A model generated the notes under the pieces. The model had not been told where the DNA came from. It did no database searches and saw nothing but the letters and a program-made list of their open reading frames with translations. A stretch of DNA of 64,000 nt from Calendula officinalis (Eukaryota; Streptophyta; Magnoliopsida; Asterales; Asteraceae), in the NCBI GenBank assembly GCA_963853835.1, contig OY970835.1, forward strand, positions 34,174,047-34,238,046, given 5' to 3'. The translations under genes and the position numbers were made by a program. Positions 53,518-64,000 of this stretch are shown in pieces. Within the stretch, counting starts at the first letter, position 1; each line of letters starts with the position of its first letter.

Positions 53518-56504
53518 ATGAAAGATTATTATTACGCTTCAATGGAAGACGAATCATCGAAAAACAACGCTCTGACGACAACTTTGAAGAACTCGATTCA
53601 AGCTCTTGGTAGAGGATTTGATGTTACATCTGATATCAGGCTTTTGTACTGCAAAGGTGCACCTGGTTCTCGTTTGATTCAATTGGATGATGAACACACC
53701 AAACCACTTGTTTTCTCAGATGATGTCATCATTCCTGATGTTTCTGTTGATATGGACTTTTCCAGAGGAGAAAGGGACACTGAAGCTACACCAGTTTCAA
53801 CCTTTCATGAGGTCTGTTTGTTTTTCTATCAAATTGGATTGCGATTTCATTTCTTCTTTTTAATAAGTTTTTGGTGTGATTGAGATCTAGTTAGTAAGTT
53901 ACCATTCATGTATCTGCATAATTACTAAATCATTGTTCTATGTAACATCAGATGGCAAAATACTTTAATATAAAATCGAATCTGAGTGGTGATATTCCTC
54001 TTGGGAGCTTTAATGCAATGTTTAATTTTACTGGATCAAGACAAATTGATGCATCATCAACAAAATCACTTGCAATGATTGGATACATAGTTCCGTTGTT
54101 TGAAGTTCGGTTAGAAATTTCAGATTTTGTTTTACTTCAAGAAGTTAAACATGCTGTTCCTTATTCTTGGGATCCTGCATCTTTAGCAAGGTAAGTTAAT
54201 TTGAAACTGTTTTTCTTGTTATTCCATGTTACCATTAGCTTTATTCAAGTTGAAACGGGTTGGGTAATGGGTCAAAAGTTGAAACGGGTAAACTTTTTTT
54301 TTTGTCCATTATTTAATATGTTCAGTTTTCAAACTTATAGACAGGGAAATTGCCAAGAAAAGGTAACAAAAGATCTTATATGGTCTCTATGACTATATTT
54401 GTTAAAAAATAAACTTTCACTCTTAAATAAATTAGAATTTGAACTTTCACTCCTTTTGATGAGCGATAAACTCTTTTATACCCCACATTGTCAAATTTGG
54501 TAAATTTAGTTACCTTTTTTAGCAATTGACCGAATAAATAATGAGTTAGTTATCATTACAAAGACAGTATTATTTCAATAATAATAGAAATCCTTGAATA
54601 AAATCGATTTGTTAGAAATGGACATTAGGCGTTTTGTTCCACTTTTAGCTATATATAAAGCAATTTAGGTGATTATGAACACTTAGTCGACTTTTAACAT
54701 GTTTAACTTGTAATTAATTCTTCATCTTCTTATAATTTTATACACTTTCCCTGTTATTAATTAATATAACCCAAATCAATCCATTTTCATATATATATTG
54801 CTTAAAAGTATGTTAACTTGTTTATGCTATACATACGAATACATAACTAAACAATCCCAAATCATTCATATTATAAATTTAATGAATACGCACAATTTTG
54901 TAACCATATTTCAGCTTTATTGAAACTTATGGGACCCATATTGTGACATCAGCAACAGTTGGAGGGAGAGATGTAGTTTATATAAAACAACATCAATCAT
55001 CTCCTTTATCTTTAGCAGATATGGATAATTATGTAAAAGATATTGGAGATCACAGGTTCGTTGACTTAAAAAGTCAATCAAGTTCAGGACCCTTGAAATA
55101 CAAAGATAAGGTTAGTTTTCTTGATTTCTTTTAAAATTTTTTTTTTTTTTGTTGATAATTTACAGAATTTGATTGATTGCATGCATGCAGGATGTAACTG
55201 TTATATTTAGGCGAAGAGGAGGTGATGATCTTGAACAAAGTCATGCAAAATGGGCAGAAACTGTAGAAACAGCACCAGATGTTATTAATATGACATTTAC
55301 TCCAATTGTTTCTTTGCTTGATGGTGTACCTGGAATTAAACATTTGACCAAGGCCATTGACTTATACTTGGAATGTAAGACTTTACTTTAAATATGTTAA
55401 TTATTTTATTATTATATATATATATTTATATTTAAGGTGGATCATTTTGGTAATTATAATTTCTTATGGTCTATTTTGGCAATTATAAGTTTTTAGTCAG
55501 TAATTAAAGTTTTTCCCAGTCATATATGGTAATTACAACCGTATGTGATTATTTTTCTCGTTTTTTAACGCTATAATTACCAAAATAGACAAGCTAAAAA
55601 CTTATAATTACCAAAATGGAGCACCAGTATATAGTTATTTTATGACATTTGCCCTTATGTACATAGAAAAAGACATGAATAATTATTTTTCTTTTTTACA
55701 GACAAGCCACCTATAGAGGATTTACAATATTTTTTGGAGTTCCAAATTTCTCGAGTTTGGGCTCCGGAACAAAGTAATATTCAAAGAAAGGAAGCGGTTT
55801 GTCCATCACTTCAGTTTAGTTTGATGGGGCCCAAACTTTACATTAGTCTGGAGCAGGTATACTTCATAAAACCTTCAAAATCAATTCATACAATTAAATT
55901 ACTTTAAATTTACTTACAGGTGACAGTTGGACGTAAGCCAGTAACGGGACTAAAACTGAACCTAGAAGGAATGAAACAAAACAGATTAGCAATCCATTTA
56001 CAGCACTTAGTCTCCCTACCAAAAATCCTGCAACCACATTGGGACACCCACATGGCAATCGGTGCACCCAAATGGCAAGGACCAGAAGAACAAGATAGCC
56101 GGTGGTTCGAACCCATCAAATGGAAAAACTTTTCTCATGTGAGCACAGCACCAATAGAACACACGGAAACCTACATTGGAGACCTCTCTGGGGTCCACAT
56201 TGTCACCGGGGCCCAGTTTGGTGTGTGGGATTTTGGGGCCCGCAGTGTCCTACATCTCAAGCTTCTGTTTTCTAAAGTACCAGGGTGTACCATACGCCGC
56301 TCTGTATGGGATCATAGCCCATCGAATCTTCTAAAACATGGAGACAGTTCAAGTCAAAGTAAGCTTGGGAAGATTGTTGATATGACGGAGATGTCAAAGG
56401 GCCCGCAAGATGTTCCGGGACATTGGTTGGTTACGGGAGCTAAACTTGGTGTAGATAAAGGGAAGATTGTTCTACGCGTTAAATACTCGTTATTGAACTA
56501 TTGA
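53518..56504 (+). CDS. CAD1: MACPF-domain protein, CAD1-like
   Basis: Six exons: 53518-53811, 53952-54190, 54915-55110, 55191-55374, 55702-55856 and 55920-56504. All borders are gt-ag and the total is 1653 nt, 550 aa with no lesion. The order of blocks matches Arabidopsis CAD1 (about 560 aa): IQALGRGFDVTSD, LLYCKGAPGSRLI, the MACPF signature region (SFIETYGTHIVTSATVGGRD), VIFRRRGGDDLEQSHAKWAE, then the plant-specific C-terminal part ending LRVKYSLLNY. CAD1 and NSL1 restrain salicylic-acid-linked cell death and immunity in plants; pore formation is not shown for them. A second ATG at 53542 could be used instead. Intron 4 carries a MITE and the promoter region a hAT element. Confidence 0.9.
55437..55624. 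mobile_element. MITE-like inverted repeat in CAD1 intron 4
   Basis: The ends TCATTTTGGTAATTATAA (55442) and TTATAATTACCAAAATGGA (about 55602-55620) are inverted over about 55 bases, with internal repeats of GGTAATTATAAG. About 190 bp, hairpin-forming. No clear TSD, so the superfamily is open. Confidence 0.6.
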
Positions 56505-57050
56505 TATTCATGTTTGTGCTATTTTTTGCACAGCCAATTGTTTCGTTTAGGGAAAGTAGATTTTATTGTTTTATGTTAACGATTTGTTTGTAAGTTAGTA
56601 ACGAAAGTAAAGTTACTTGTTTGAGTTGAATGTATTCTTTCAAATATGTTTTACTTTTTGTATTTATTATCTTCCTGTAATGTGTATATAGTAGATATAT
56701 ATTATATAAATATAAATGTTTGGAGAGAAAATAAATCATTTAGAAAAGGAGAAACGAATTCAAAGTATTAAGACCCGACCTCAAAAGAGGAATAAGATCG
56801 AACAGTGAAATATAAATGATTTAAACTACATATTCTAGTGTGTGAACGGTTAGTTTCATAAAAAGGTAAAAAAAAAGTATTACACGTACTAATCCAAATA
56901 AAAAAATGGTGGTTATATGGTCATTGCTCAAGGAGTAGTAGACGTTCTAAACTCTTCCCGAAACCCGATCATTACTCATTTGAGACAGAATTCATCTCCC
57001 TCACAAAACCCTAAAACACAAAAAAACCATTAAACCTCATCAAAACAATA
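56505..57050. other. CAD1 3' UTR and TPR-gene upstream region
   Basis: 547 bases between two same-strand genes. The first 200 are likely CAD1 3' UTR (T-rich). 56980-57050 is likely the TPR-gene leader, ending AACAATAATGG around the start codon. Confidence 0.5.
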
Positions 57051-59837
57051 ATGGCGGATTCGAAACCAGATGCGTCGTTGAAAGATCAAGGGAACCAGTT
57101 TTTCAAGGCTGGAAATTACCTAAAAGCAGCTGCCGTTTACACTCAAGCCATCAAGAAAGATCCTTCTAACCCTACTCTTTACAGGTAATACCTCATCTGA
57201 TCTCTGCTACATTTTGATTGCTGACGTCAGCCCCAGTAATTCCCTGATACGAATTGATGAGTTTACACATTTAGTTTTATTTTTAAGTATGAAATGAACC
57301 TCGTATACTTTAAATTTGTTATAAAGCCTAGTTGTTTTGTAACAATGGAACAAATTTGTGTTTAACCTTCAATTGTATCAATATATGATGCCCTAAATTT
57401 CTATGGTTTATCTAATCGGAAAATGTCATAAATTTGTTTTTTTATGTCGATTTACTCACAATATGATCTTGAATAATAATAATTATTATTATTGGTTGCT
57501 AGTTATGTTGTTCTAGATGGTAGAAAGAGTTAGGGTTACTTTGTGAGGCAGTATTATAAAAGGTTTGGTTTTTATGGTTGCACTTGCTGATTGTTTTAGT
57601 AACAAAGTTTATATTGAATTAGAGATTAGGTACCATACAAATATTATAAAAGGTTTATTTTGATTTTGTAGCAATCGTGCTGCAGCATTTCTAAATCTTG
57701 TTAAGCTCCAAAAAGCCCTTGCTGATGCTGAAACAACAATATCTTTAAATCCCAGCTGGGAAAAGGTAATAGAACTGGCTATAATTTATATCATTATTTT
57801 TATATATTTATATGTGTGTTAATCTATTTGTAGTTTCTTTTAGAAAATGTGTCATTGATTTTGTATTTTGTTTTCACAGGGTTACTTCAGGAAAGGATGT
57901 GTATTAGAGGCCATGGAACGATATGATGATGTACATACTTAAAATTTTCTCCATTTTATTTTGTATCTTTATCAGAGATGGCAATCTCAGCCCATTTATA
58001 TCTAATGGGTCAAATGCCTAGAATTAAAACAATTTTAAAAAAAAATTAGCTAGAAAGAGAACATGTCAGATTGGTCAAACGGGTCAATAGCCATCCAAAT
58101 CATGTGTAAAACCTCCTTATTTGTATTTTTTTGTAAGGATTTGGATAAAAAGTTTTTGGATGACACAACCTGACCTTTTTTGGGCCATGCAAAAAGTACG
58201 CATTTGACCCTAACCCGTTACCCAGTTCGCCCGTTTTGCCACCTCTAATCTTTATATGTACGTGTAATGTAGGCATTGGATGCCTTTAAAATAGCCTCAC
58301 AACACAATCCACAAAGTACAGAGGTCTCAAGAAAAATCAAGAGACTTACACAATTGTCAAAGGATAAAAAACGATCTGAAGAAGTTGACAATTTGAGATC
58401 CAATGTTGATCTGGCAAAACACTTGAATGATTTTAAGTCTGAATTGGTAACGTTATTTCCTACGACATTCACTAATTTACATAAATCATCCCTTTGGTCT
58501 GTATGAAATTATGGATTTGGTCCCTCGACTTCTTGTTGTTACATGGATTGAAGAATTTGTGTTATTTGTTATTCAGGCAGAAAAGCATGTTGGTGAAGAT
58601 AGTTTCTCTTTTGTAGTTGAAACAATGGAGAATGCTGTAAAATCATGGCATCAAACATCTAATGTGGATGCAAGAGTTTATTTCTTGCTTGATAAGGAGA
58701 AAACCGACACTAAAAAATATGCACCTCTGGTCAACATTGATAAGGTATATCCTCACGGGTCGGTCAAACCATGTCATTTTAATAAATAAAAAACTGATTT
58801 TGTGCATTACAAGTACCCTTTTCAGCCCGTTTGACCCATTTGACATAAACAGGCTTTTGAATCACCTCATACACATGGTGACTGTGTTTCCTTTTTGAGG
58901 CAATATGCTGTGGACTCTTTTTCTAAAGCAGCATGTTTAGTTGCACAGAAGAGTATCATATCATACCCACAGGTAACATTTATATACACTAGAGTAAATA
59001 TATGTTTTTAGATAAATAAATTAATAAAATAAAGTTGAAATCAAATAACATCTAACAATTAGGTGGACTTTGATTTTTTTAATGAGTTTTGGAAATTATA
59101 GCCCCTAAGGATTGTTGTTAAAAGAGAATATCGTTGTTTTAAAATAAATATAATTTATAAGCTTGTTTAATTTTGTCGCTAAAAGAAAAAATTACAAAGA
59201 TAAAATTCTAAAAGGGACTCACAAAACTATTTTAATTTTGTCATCATAAATTAAAAATAAATCACTTAATTTTTTTAGTATTAGTCATGTCAGTTAACAA
59301 AAATAAATTAAATGAAAAAAAATTTGCATTTTGCAAATGATCTGTTACTAAAAACATTAATTAATTATAAAAATAAAAACCCAAAAAGAAATGGGATATG
59401 GCATATGGGCCTGGGAGGGTATTAAAAAAGGCTTGAAGCAAGTGTATAAGAAAAATAATATTATGTATGAAATGTTAGATTGTTAATATGTGTATAAAAA
59501 TAATAAATTTTCATATCAATTAAACTCATAGAGACACAAGACGGTTAGGGTTCTTGCACTAAGCATATAGTTAGGTAAAAATAAGAGTAAAGTTTATAAT
59601 AATTTATACTATGTTTAAACTTTAAAGAAATGATAATAGGTGTGGAAAGGACAGGGAGCAAGGAAATGGAAACATGGACAAAATGATGGATTTTTTGTGC
59701 AGTTTGAGTCAGGCGTTTTTAGAAAACAATGGTTCATCCCGAGTTGCTCAGAGAAAGGCCAAATATTATGCAAGGATCCAGTGGCATTAGACATAAGTGC
59801 CCATGAACTCATTCCAAGGATATTTAGAGACACCTAA
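57051..59837 (+). CDS. TPR-domain protein (co-chaperone-like N-terminus)
   Basis: Seven exons: 57051-57184, 57672-57765, 57880-57930, 58273-58446, 58577-58744, 58853-58972 and 59640-59837. All are gt-ag; total 939 nt, 312 aa, intact. Residues 8-110 form three TPR motifs (KDQGNQFFKAGNYLKAAAVY, SNRAAAFLNLVKLQKALADA, GYFRKGCVLEAMERYDDALD) like those of HOP/STI1 and PP5, which bind the EEVD tails of Hsp70/Hsp90. The C-terminal 190 residues (SFVVETMENAVKSWHQTS, FESPHTHGDCVSFLRQYA, VWKGQGARKWKHGQ, LDISAHELIPRIF) are a conserved plant domain I cannot name. The cytosolic co-chaperone role is inferred from the TPRs only. Confidence 0.85.
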
Positions 59838-60780
59838 TCATTGGGGGTGGAATTGAGTTTTACATTCCAAATGGATGCATGAAATTTGCATTTGCAAGAT
59901 TCATTTTAGTGTGGTTGAAGTGGCTTGTATTTTTGGCGCGCAAAGGAACTGGTATCGTTGCAATTCAAGAAACTTTTTTAGTGATACTTGCTAAAAACGT
60001 GTTGTGAAGTTTTGATTGCTTGTGAAACTATTTATAACTTTTAATCCTTACTAAAATACCAACTTTTTAGCATATGATTTCCCCAAGAATATTATTTTTA
60101 ATTAAATACATTATTAAAACTAACATTATCATAATATTACTATATGTTACTAGGTTATTTATTACCTGGGTGATACCTTGCATTCTAGTATACACCTGAG
60201 GCTTACAGTCTAGTGGTATATGTGTGAGGTGTAAGGTATGTTGCCCATGACCTATAAGTTATGAGTTCAAGTCCAATAAATAGGAGTAAATTAGGTATTT
60301 AGGTCAAAACTAAATGGTATACTAATTATAACTATATTCTATTTAACAATAGAATGTTATCTGGATGTTGAAATTCAAGTTAAATTTTCTAAGGAAAACC
60401 AGTATACATTGAATCCATGGCACATTACAAACCTAGGTTCTTCAGGCTGGGACGTGCACAAAGATGACACCACCTGACCTAAGCAACTAAACTCTAAAAC
60501 GACTAAAACCAAAGAATCACATGCACATGGACCAACACTTGACACAAATCAAACGAAAACACAAAATGACACCAAAGCTAAAGACAAAAAAACACCCAAA
60601 TACAAGAGAGAAAAAGCAACTTTTACCTTCAAACCAATATGTCTAATACACATATAAGCAACGTAGGATTAAATATATACTATAGAAAACAAATATAAGA
60701 AAGAAAATTTAAATTAAATTTCTTTGCAAATAGAGAGAATATTTGGTGTGAATGAACTTATAACATCCAAAGACTATTTA
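59838..60780. other. Spacer after the TPR gene
   Basis: 3' UTR then AT-rich spacer, with one SINE-like candidate near 60190. No protein gene seen. Confidence 0.5.
60190..60280 (+). repeat. SINE-like tRNA-derived segment (candidate)
   Basis: CTAGTGGTATATG resembles an A box, and GAGTTCAAGTCC about 40 bases on resembles a B box (GGTTCAANTCC). That is the spacing of plant tRNA-derived SINE heads. No 3' tail repeat or TSD confirmed. Confidence 0.35.
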
Positions 60781-61360
60781 TCTCTACTACTTATAAAGCA
60801 TTTAAGACCTTTCTTTATTTAGCCTCTTGAAAATTCAGCCAAATTCTTTCTAATTGTAGAAGCTAATTATTTTATTAAAAAAAGATGGAGTAAGGTTTCG
60901 AGCCTGCGACCTTGGTGAAACATATGTACTTCAAACCAGCTTATCTGAGCTTCGATTTGTTAACTTCTCCAAACAAATAAGTCTTAACCATTAAAATGCT
61001 CGGCTAGGTAAGCTTCGGGCCAACACAACACTAAAGTAATGGGCATATGCACTTAAGTGGCCCATCTGGGTTTGGGCTCATGCCAAAACGAAATCCGAAA
61101 AAGTCTCGAGCTCTTAAACCACAGTCTAATTGACCATTGAACGATGTTGGACTCTTCGATTCCATTGACGGCTTCGTCTCTCCCTCTCGATTCCTTCGTC
61201 GCTCTTCCAAGCCTCGTGTCTGCATATAAGCTCATCGGTTGCTTCAACGCCTCCTCGATTCCTTAAACTCCTCGCTTCATCGGAAGTTTCAATTTTTCCG
61301 TGAATATATTACAACGATAATAACTAGCCCTAATCAATTTGTTTCTGTCGAAATTTGGTT

Positions 61361-61444
61361 ATGGCGGTTTCAGAGGAAGAATCATCGTCGGCGAGTGGAA
61401 ACAACTTTAGATCTCCGTCGTCTCACGGTGGTCCTGTAGTGGCT
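61361..61444 (+). pseudogene. Captured first exon (unidentified), start of chimeric transcript
   Basis: ATG at 61361 opens MAVSEEESSSASGNNF and RSPSSHGGPVVA, ending at a donor GCT/gtgagt. A 5'-leader-like stretch (61140-61360) precedes it. The next exon-like piece, 61567-61653 (HNPQENNDKIYAAQIFHSG), is in frame after splicing. I do not recognise the source gene. The donor region is duplicated (61424-61460 and 61467-61503). Confidence 0.45.
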
Positions 61445-61503
61445 GTGAGTATTTCTTCCTTTTCTCCACGGTGGTCCTGTAGTGGCTGTGAGTATTTCTT
61501 CCT
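61424..61503 (+). repeat. 37-bp tandem duplication across a splice donor
   Basis: CACGGTGGTCCTGTAGTGGC and the following 17 bases occur at 61424-61460 and 61467-61503, so the donor GCT/gtgagt is present twice, 43 bases apart. Use of the second donor would change the frame. Confidence 0.9.
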
Positions 61504-61859
61504 CACCGAGTTGGCAATTATAAACTATTTATCCGATTAGCTTTATTTGCTTAAAATATTTTTTTAGCATAATCCCCAAGAAAATAATGACAAGATTTAT
61601 GCAGCCCAGATTTTCCATTCTGGAATGCAATCATTAAAAGTTTGTGTGAAGAATATTACATCAGTAATTGGCAAGTTAACTCTAATTATTATTATTTTTT
61701 AATTTTTGTTTCTTATTTTTTAACTTTTTTTTCCAGGTAACACTTGAAGTCTTGGTTACTTTAATGGCCATTATCCTTTAATGGTCTAGACATTACTATA
61801 GTTATTTTTATATCGGTACATACAGCGGCTCCTAAACATATATAGGTCATATTAAACAG

Positions 61860-61943
61860 GTTGAAGATATCTCAAAGCTGCCACAAGTAGAACGTGAGTT
61901 GATGCTTATTAAGATTAATGTAGATCTAAGCTGCCATATGGAG
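61860..61943 (+). pseudogene. Acetolactate synthase regulatory-subunit exon fragment
   Basis: An exon-like piece (acceptor aaacag at 61859, donor ATGGAG/gtaatt at 61944) encodes VEDISKLPQVERELMLIKI then NVDLSCHME. VED.SK.PQVERELMLIKIN is a hallmark of the plant small (regulatory) subunit of acetolactate synthase, which gives valine/leucine/isoleucine feedback to the plastid enzyme. Only about 22 residues match; the sequence then diverges. No other exon of that gene is here, so it is a captured orphan within the Helitron. Confidence 0.65.
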
Positions 61944-62456
61944 GTAATTATGCCATATTCTTCATGTTTTGGTAAATTAGTGTTATTCATAAGCATACAA
62001 ACTGATTTGTGGGTGAACATATGTGATCAAGTGGCTATCTGATTCTAATGATTCAAAATTATGTAACTGCTTTCAAAGCACACATCCAAACACTCCTTAA
62101 ATCTAGCAAACCATATTCATTTCAAGAATTCATTATTTTACCATTTTCTTTATGTTTTTTTTTTCTTTTCTTTTTTTCTGAAAAAAAGGAAACATTAAGA
62201 AATGAGCTTCGGCATTACCATCTTCTTTATGTTTTAATCTATTTTTAGTTCTTTTTTATTTTCTGATGATATATACAATATATGGTGCTGATTGATTTTT
62301 TTAATGAGATTCTGTTGTTTGTCCTAATTCTATAAAGTTATTGTTTTTCACTCTATACTTATTCTATTTGCTACTCTGTTATGACTTATATTATTTATCT
62401 TTTATAAGATAATTTGAGTTGGAATGACCAGATTTTGATCGTATTCTTGTTTCAGC

Positions 62457-62700
62457 ACCACGATAATGTGGGAACCGTGCAGTTAGAGAATATGTACGCA
62501 TTAAGGTAACATAATTTTAATCTCCAATATTTTATATATTTCATTTTTCTTATGCTAGATTTATGAAAGATTTTTTATGCAGGTACCTTCTCATGTGAAA
62601 GTTTCCCAGCTTTGGGTGATGGTAGACAGTCCTTCAGTTATTACAAGGCAATTTCAGTTAGCTTACGTTTAGAATTGAAGGTGTAGGTCATGTAAAATGT
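62457..62700 (+). pseudogene. Two further captured exon pieces, unidentified
   Basis: 62457-62506 (acceptor ttcag, donor TTAAG/gtaac) and 62582-about 62670 (acceptor gcag). One frame joins them as AVREYVRIK and VPSHVKVSQLWVMV. That frame meets a stop just upstream of the first piece. The source gene is not recognised. Confidence 0.35.
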
Positions 62701-63564
62701 TTACCCTCTATTGGGAAGTCAATGTAGGGTCAAATAAAAGATTTACCCGGTCTGATTAGCATAATCGGGATGCACTGAAGAATATCGTACATGATGTACC
62801 TTCTAAACTGCAATAAATAATATCAGCTACATGAGCTCTTGAAATGTTATCAATTTTTTTAGCGCAAGCCTTAAAAGCTGAGACTGTTTTGGGGAACAAA
62901 TGTCTATAGCGTAGCCCATCAACACAGAGAATAATTATAGATATGGTCCAGTTTTAAGTTTTTGTTTGTTTGTTATTAGGTTTCTAGCGTTTTATTTATT
63001 GACTGGTTTAAGAATAGATTGAGATTTGTTAGATTGATTTTAAAAAGAGAACTGTGTTTTATTGTAAATTAACATTATTGGTATTTTTGTTTAAGCCCAA
63101 TGAGATTATTATTTGATGCCTAAATGTTGTGTTTATTTAAGTATGAATCTGCCACTACTTATACTTGTTGCTGTTTGTTAAGGAGATAAAGTGTAATACC
63201 GCCACATATCAAAAGCCACTATTTGAAATTTGGAAATATGCAATATTTGGTTTTGAAAACTCATACTTATTTCAAATGTGTGTTTTTATTAATAAACTTT
63301 TTTTTCTGTTTGTTTTCTCTGAAGACGACATGACAATTAAACTTGCGTATCGAATTCAACATGTTGCTCCACAACATAGTTTTTCAATTTGCCACACTAC
63401 ATGGTTACCCAACTAATCGATTAATGCAAGACATGATGGGGATGAGATTCCCTTTCGATGGAAAAAACGTGTTATCAAAAAATATTTGTTAGCCGCAAAA
63501 TATAGTTGCAAGGTGCTCTCAGGATGTATGGTGCCCGCCGCCGCATTGCGCGGGTACCTGCTAG

Positions 63565-64000
63565 TAGTTGATTATGGTGGTACAATGACAAAAAAAAAAA
63601 AAAAAGACTACATTTGACCCCAACATTAACAGCTAATTTCTTAATCACCCAGACCGTAGTGCTCAGCGTGCTCCCTTCGCTGACCAGATATTTAACTGTT
63701 TTTTACAAAACGGTTTTTTCTCATATAAAAAAACCAATCGCTCCAAAAAACCACCATCCGGTTTAACTAACCTGTTTTAAAAAACCAAACCGGTTTCAGA
63801 TATTTTTTGCAAAAATAAAAAAAATATTTTCAGATTTTCTGGTTACATCTACTTCTAACTCATTTCACAAAAATTAGCCACCCAACTGAATTCAGCACAA
63901 GGAAAATAACCCAAAATTTCCCAAATAGCTCATCTACAAGTTAATTTAATTATTTGATTTTTTTAGTTTACAAATAAATTAAAAACCAAAAATAGTGAAA
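63565..64000. other. Sequence right of the Helitron, no gene seen
   Basis: AT-rich with an A run (63591-63605) and several AACCGGTTT-like words. The window ends without a supported feature. Confidence 0.4.

Larger units (their letters stand above)
60781..63564 (+). mobile_element. Helitron with captured exons
   Basis: Starts TCTCTACTACTTATAAAGC after an A (60780). Ends with a GC-rich hairpin (CCCGCCGCCGCATTGCGCGGG, from 63534) followed by CTAG and T (63561-63565). There is no TSD, as expected. Inside are several exon-like pieces with splice borders, from at least two genes, all on the + strand, and no Rep/helicase gene. Confidence 0.7.

Noticed and set aside
61361..62700. A normal host gene at the right end
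   Set aside because: Pieces match different genes, one joining frame has a stop, and the block is bounded by Helitron ends.

Overview
This is a stretch of a large, repeat-rich eudicot nuclear genome. Genes are split by many AT-rich GT-AG introns, spacers are AT-rich, and about two thirds of the window is transposable elements that can be delimited by target-site duplications (TSDs). The organism cannot be named from the sequence; an asterid would fit but is only a guess.

Layout. 1-6090 is the 3' part of a Ty3/gypsy Tat-lineage element (dual RNase H, integrase, antisense ORF, 3' LTR), cut at its end by a 5'-truncated LINE (6090-7626). 8145-8447 is a broken PPR-gene tail. 9394-10371 is an LTR-like relic holding a 510-bp hAT-type element. 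10936-14399 is an XBAT35-type ankyrin/RING E3 ligase gene with a Helitron in one intron and three apparent one-base losses. 14400-17840 holds orphan exons (prolyl 4-hydroxylase, CMP-KDO synthetase, cationic amino-acid transporter) around a Helitron-like 3' end.

18119-50560 is one deep nest. A copia-type LTR relic contains an Athila-like LTR relic, which contains an LTR-like element (19456-50028, TSD ACGTC). That element contains an almost intact 24-kb Athila element (20230-44275, TSD GTTTA), which contains a complete 11.5-kb Ty1/copia Sirevirus (29118-40605, TSD CATGC). The right arm of the 19456-50028 element also holds a Pack-MULE (44990-48573, 9-bp TSD) carrying the 5' end of an FtsH1/5-type thylakoid protease gene and a 2.3-kb LTR-like insertion, plus a 321-bp solo LTR.

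50616-53126 is a Helitron containing a Stowaway MITE, then a hAT-type element. Two intact genes follow on the + strand: a CAD1-like MACPF gene (53518-56504, 6 exons, 550 aa) and a TPR-protein gene (57051-59837, 7 exons, 312 aa). 60781-63564 is a Helitron carrying a chimera of captured exons, one from the regulatory subunit of acetolactate synthase.

The observations most worth following are: the octamer ATACTGAG/CTCAGTAT, strongly over-represented across the whole Sirevirus and echoed in an unrelated LTR; inner Sirevirus LTRs that look older than the Athila LTRs enclosing them; spliced extra genes in three retroelement families; and at least three separate gene-capture events. Domain and family names come from memory of the families; no database search was possible.
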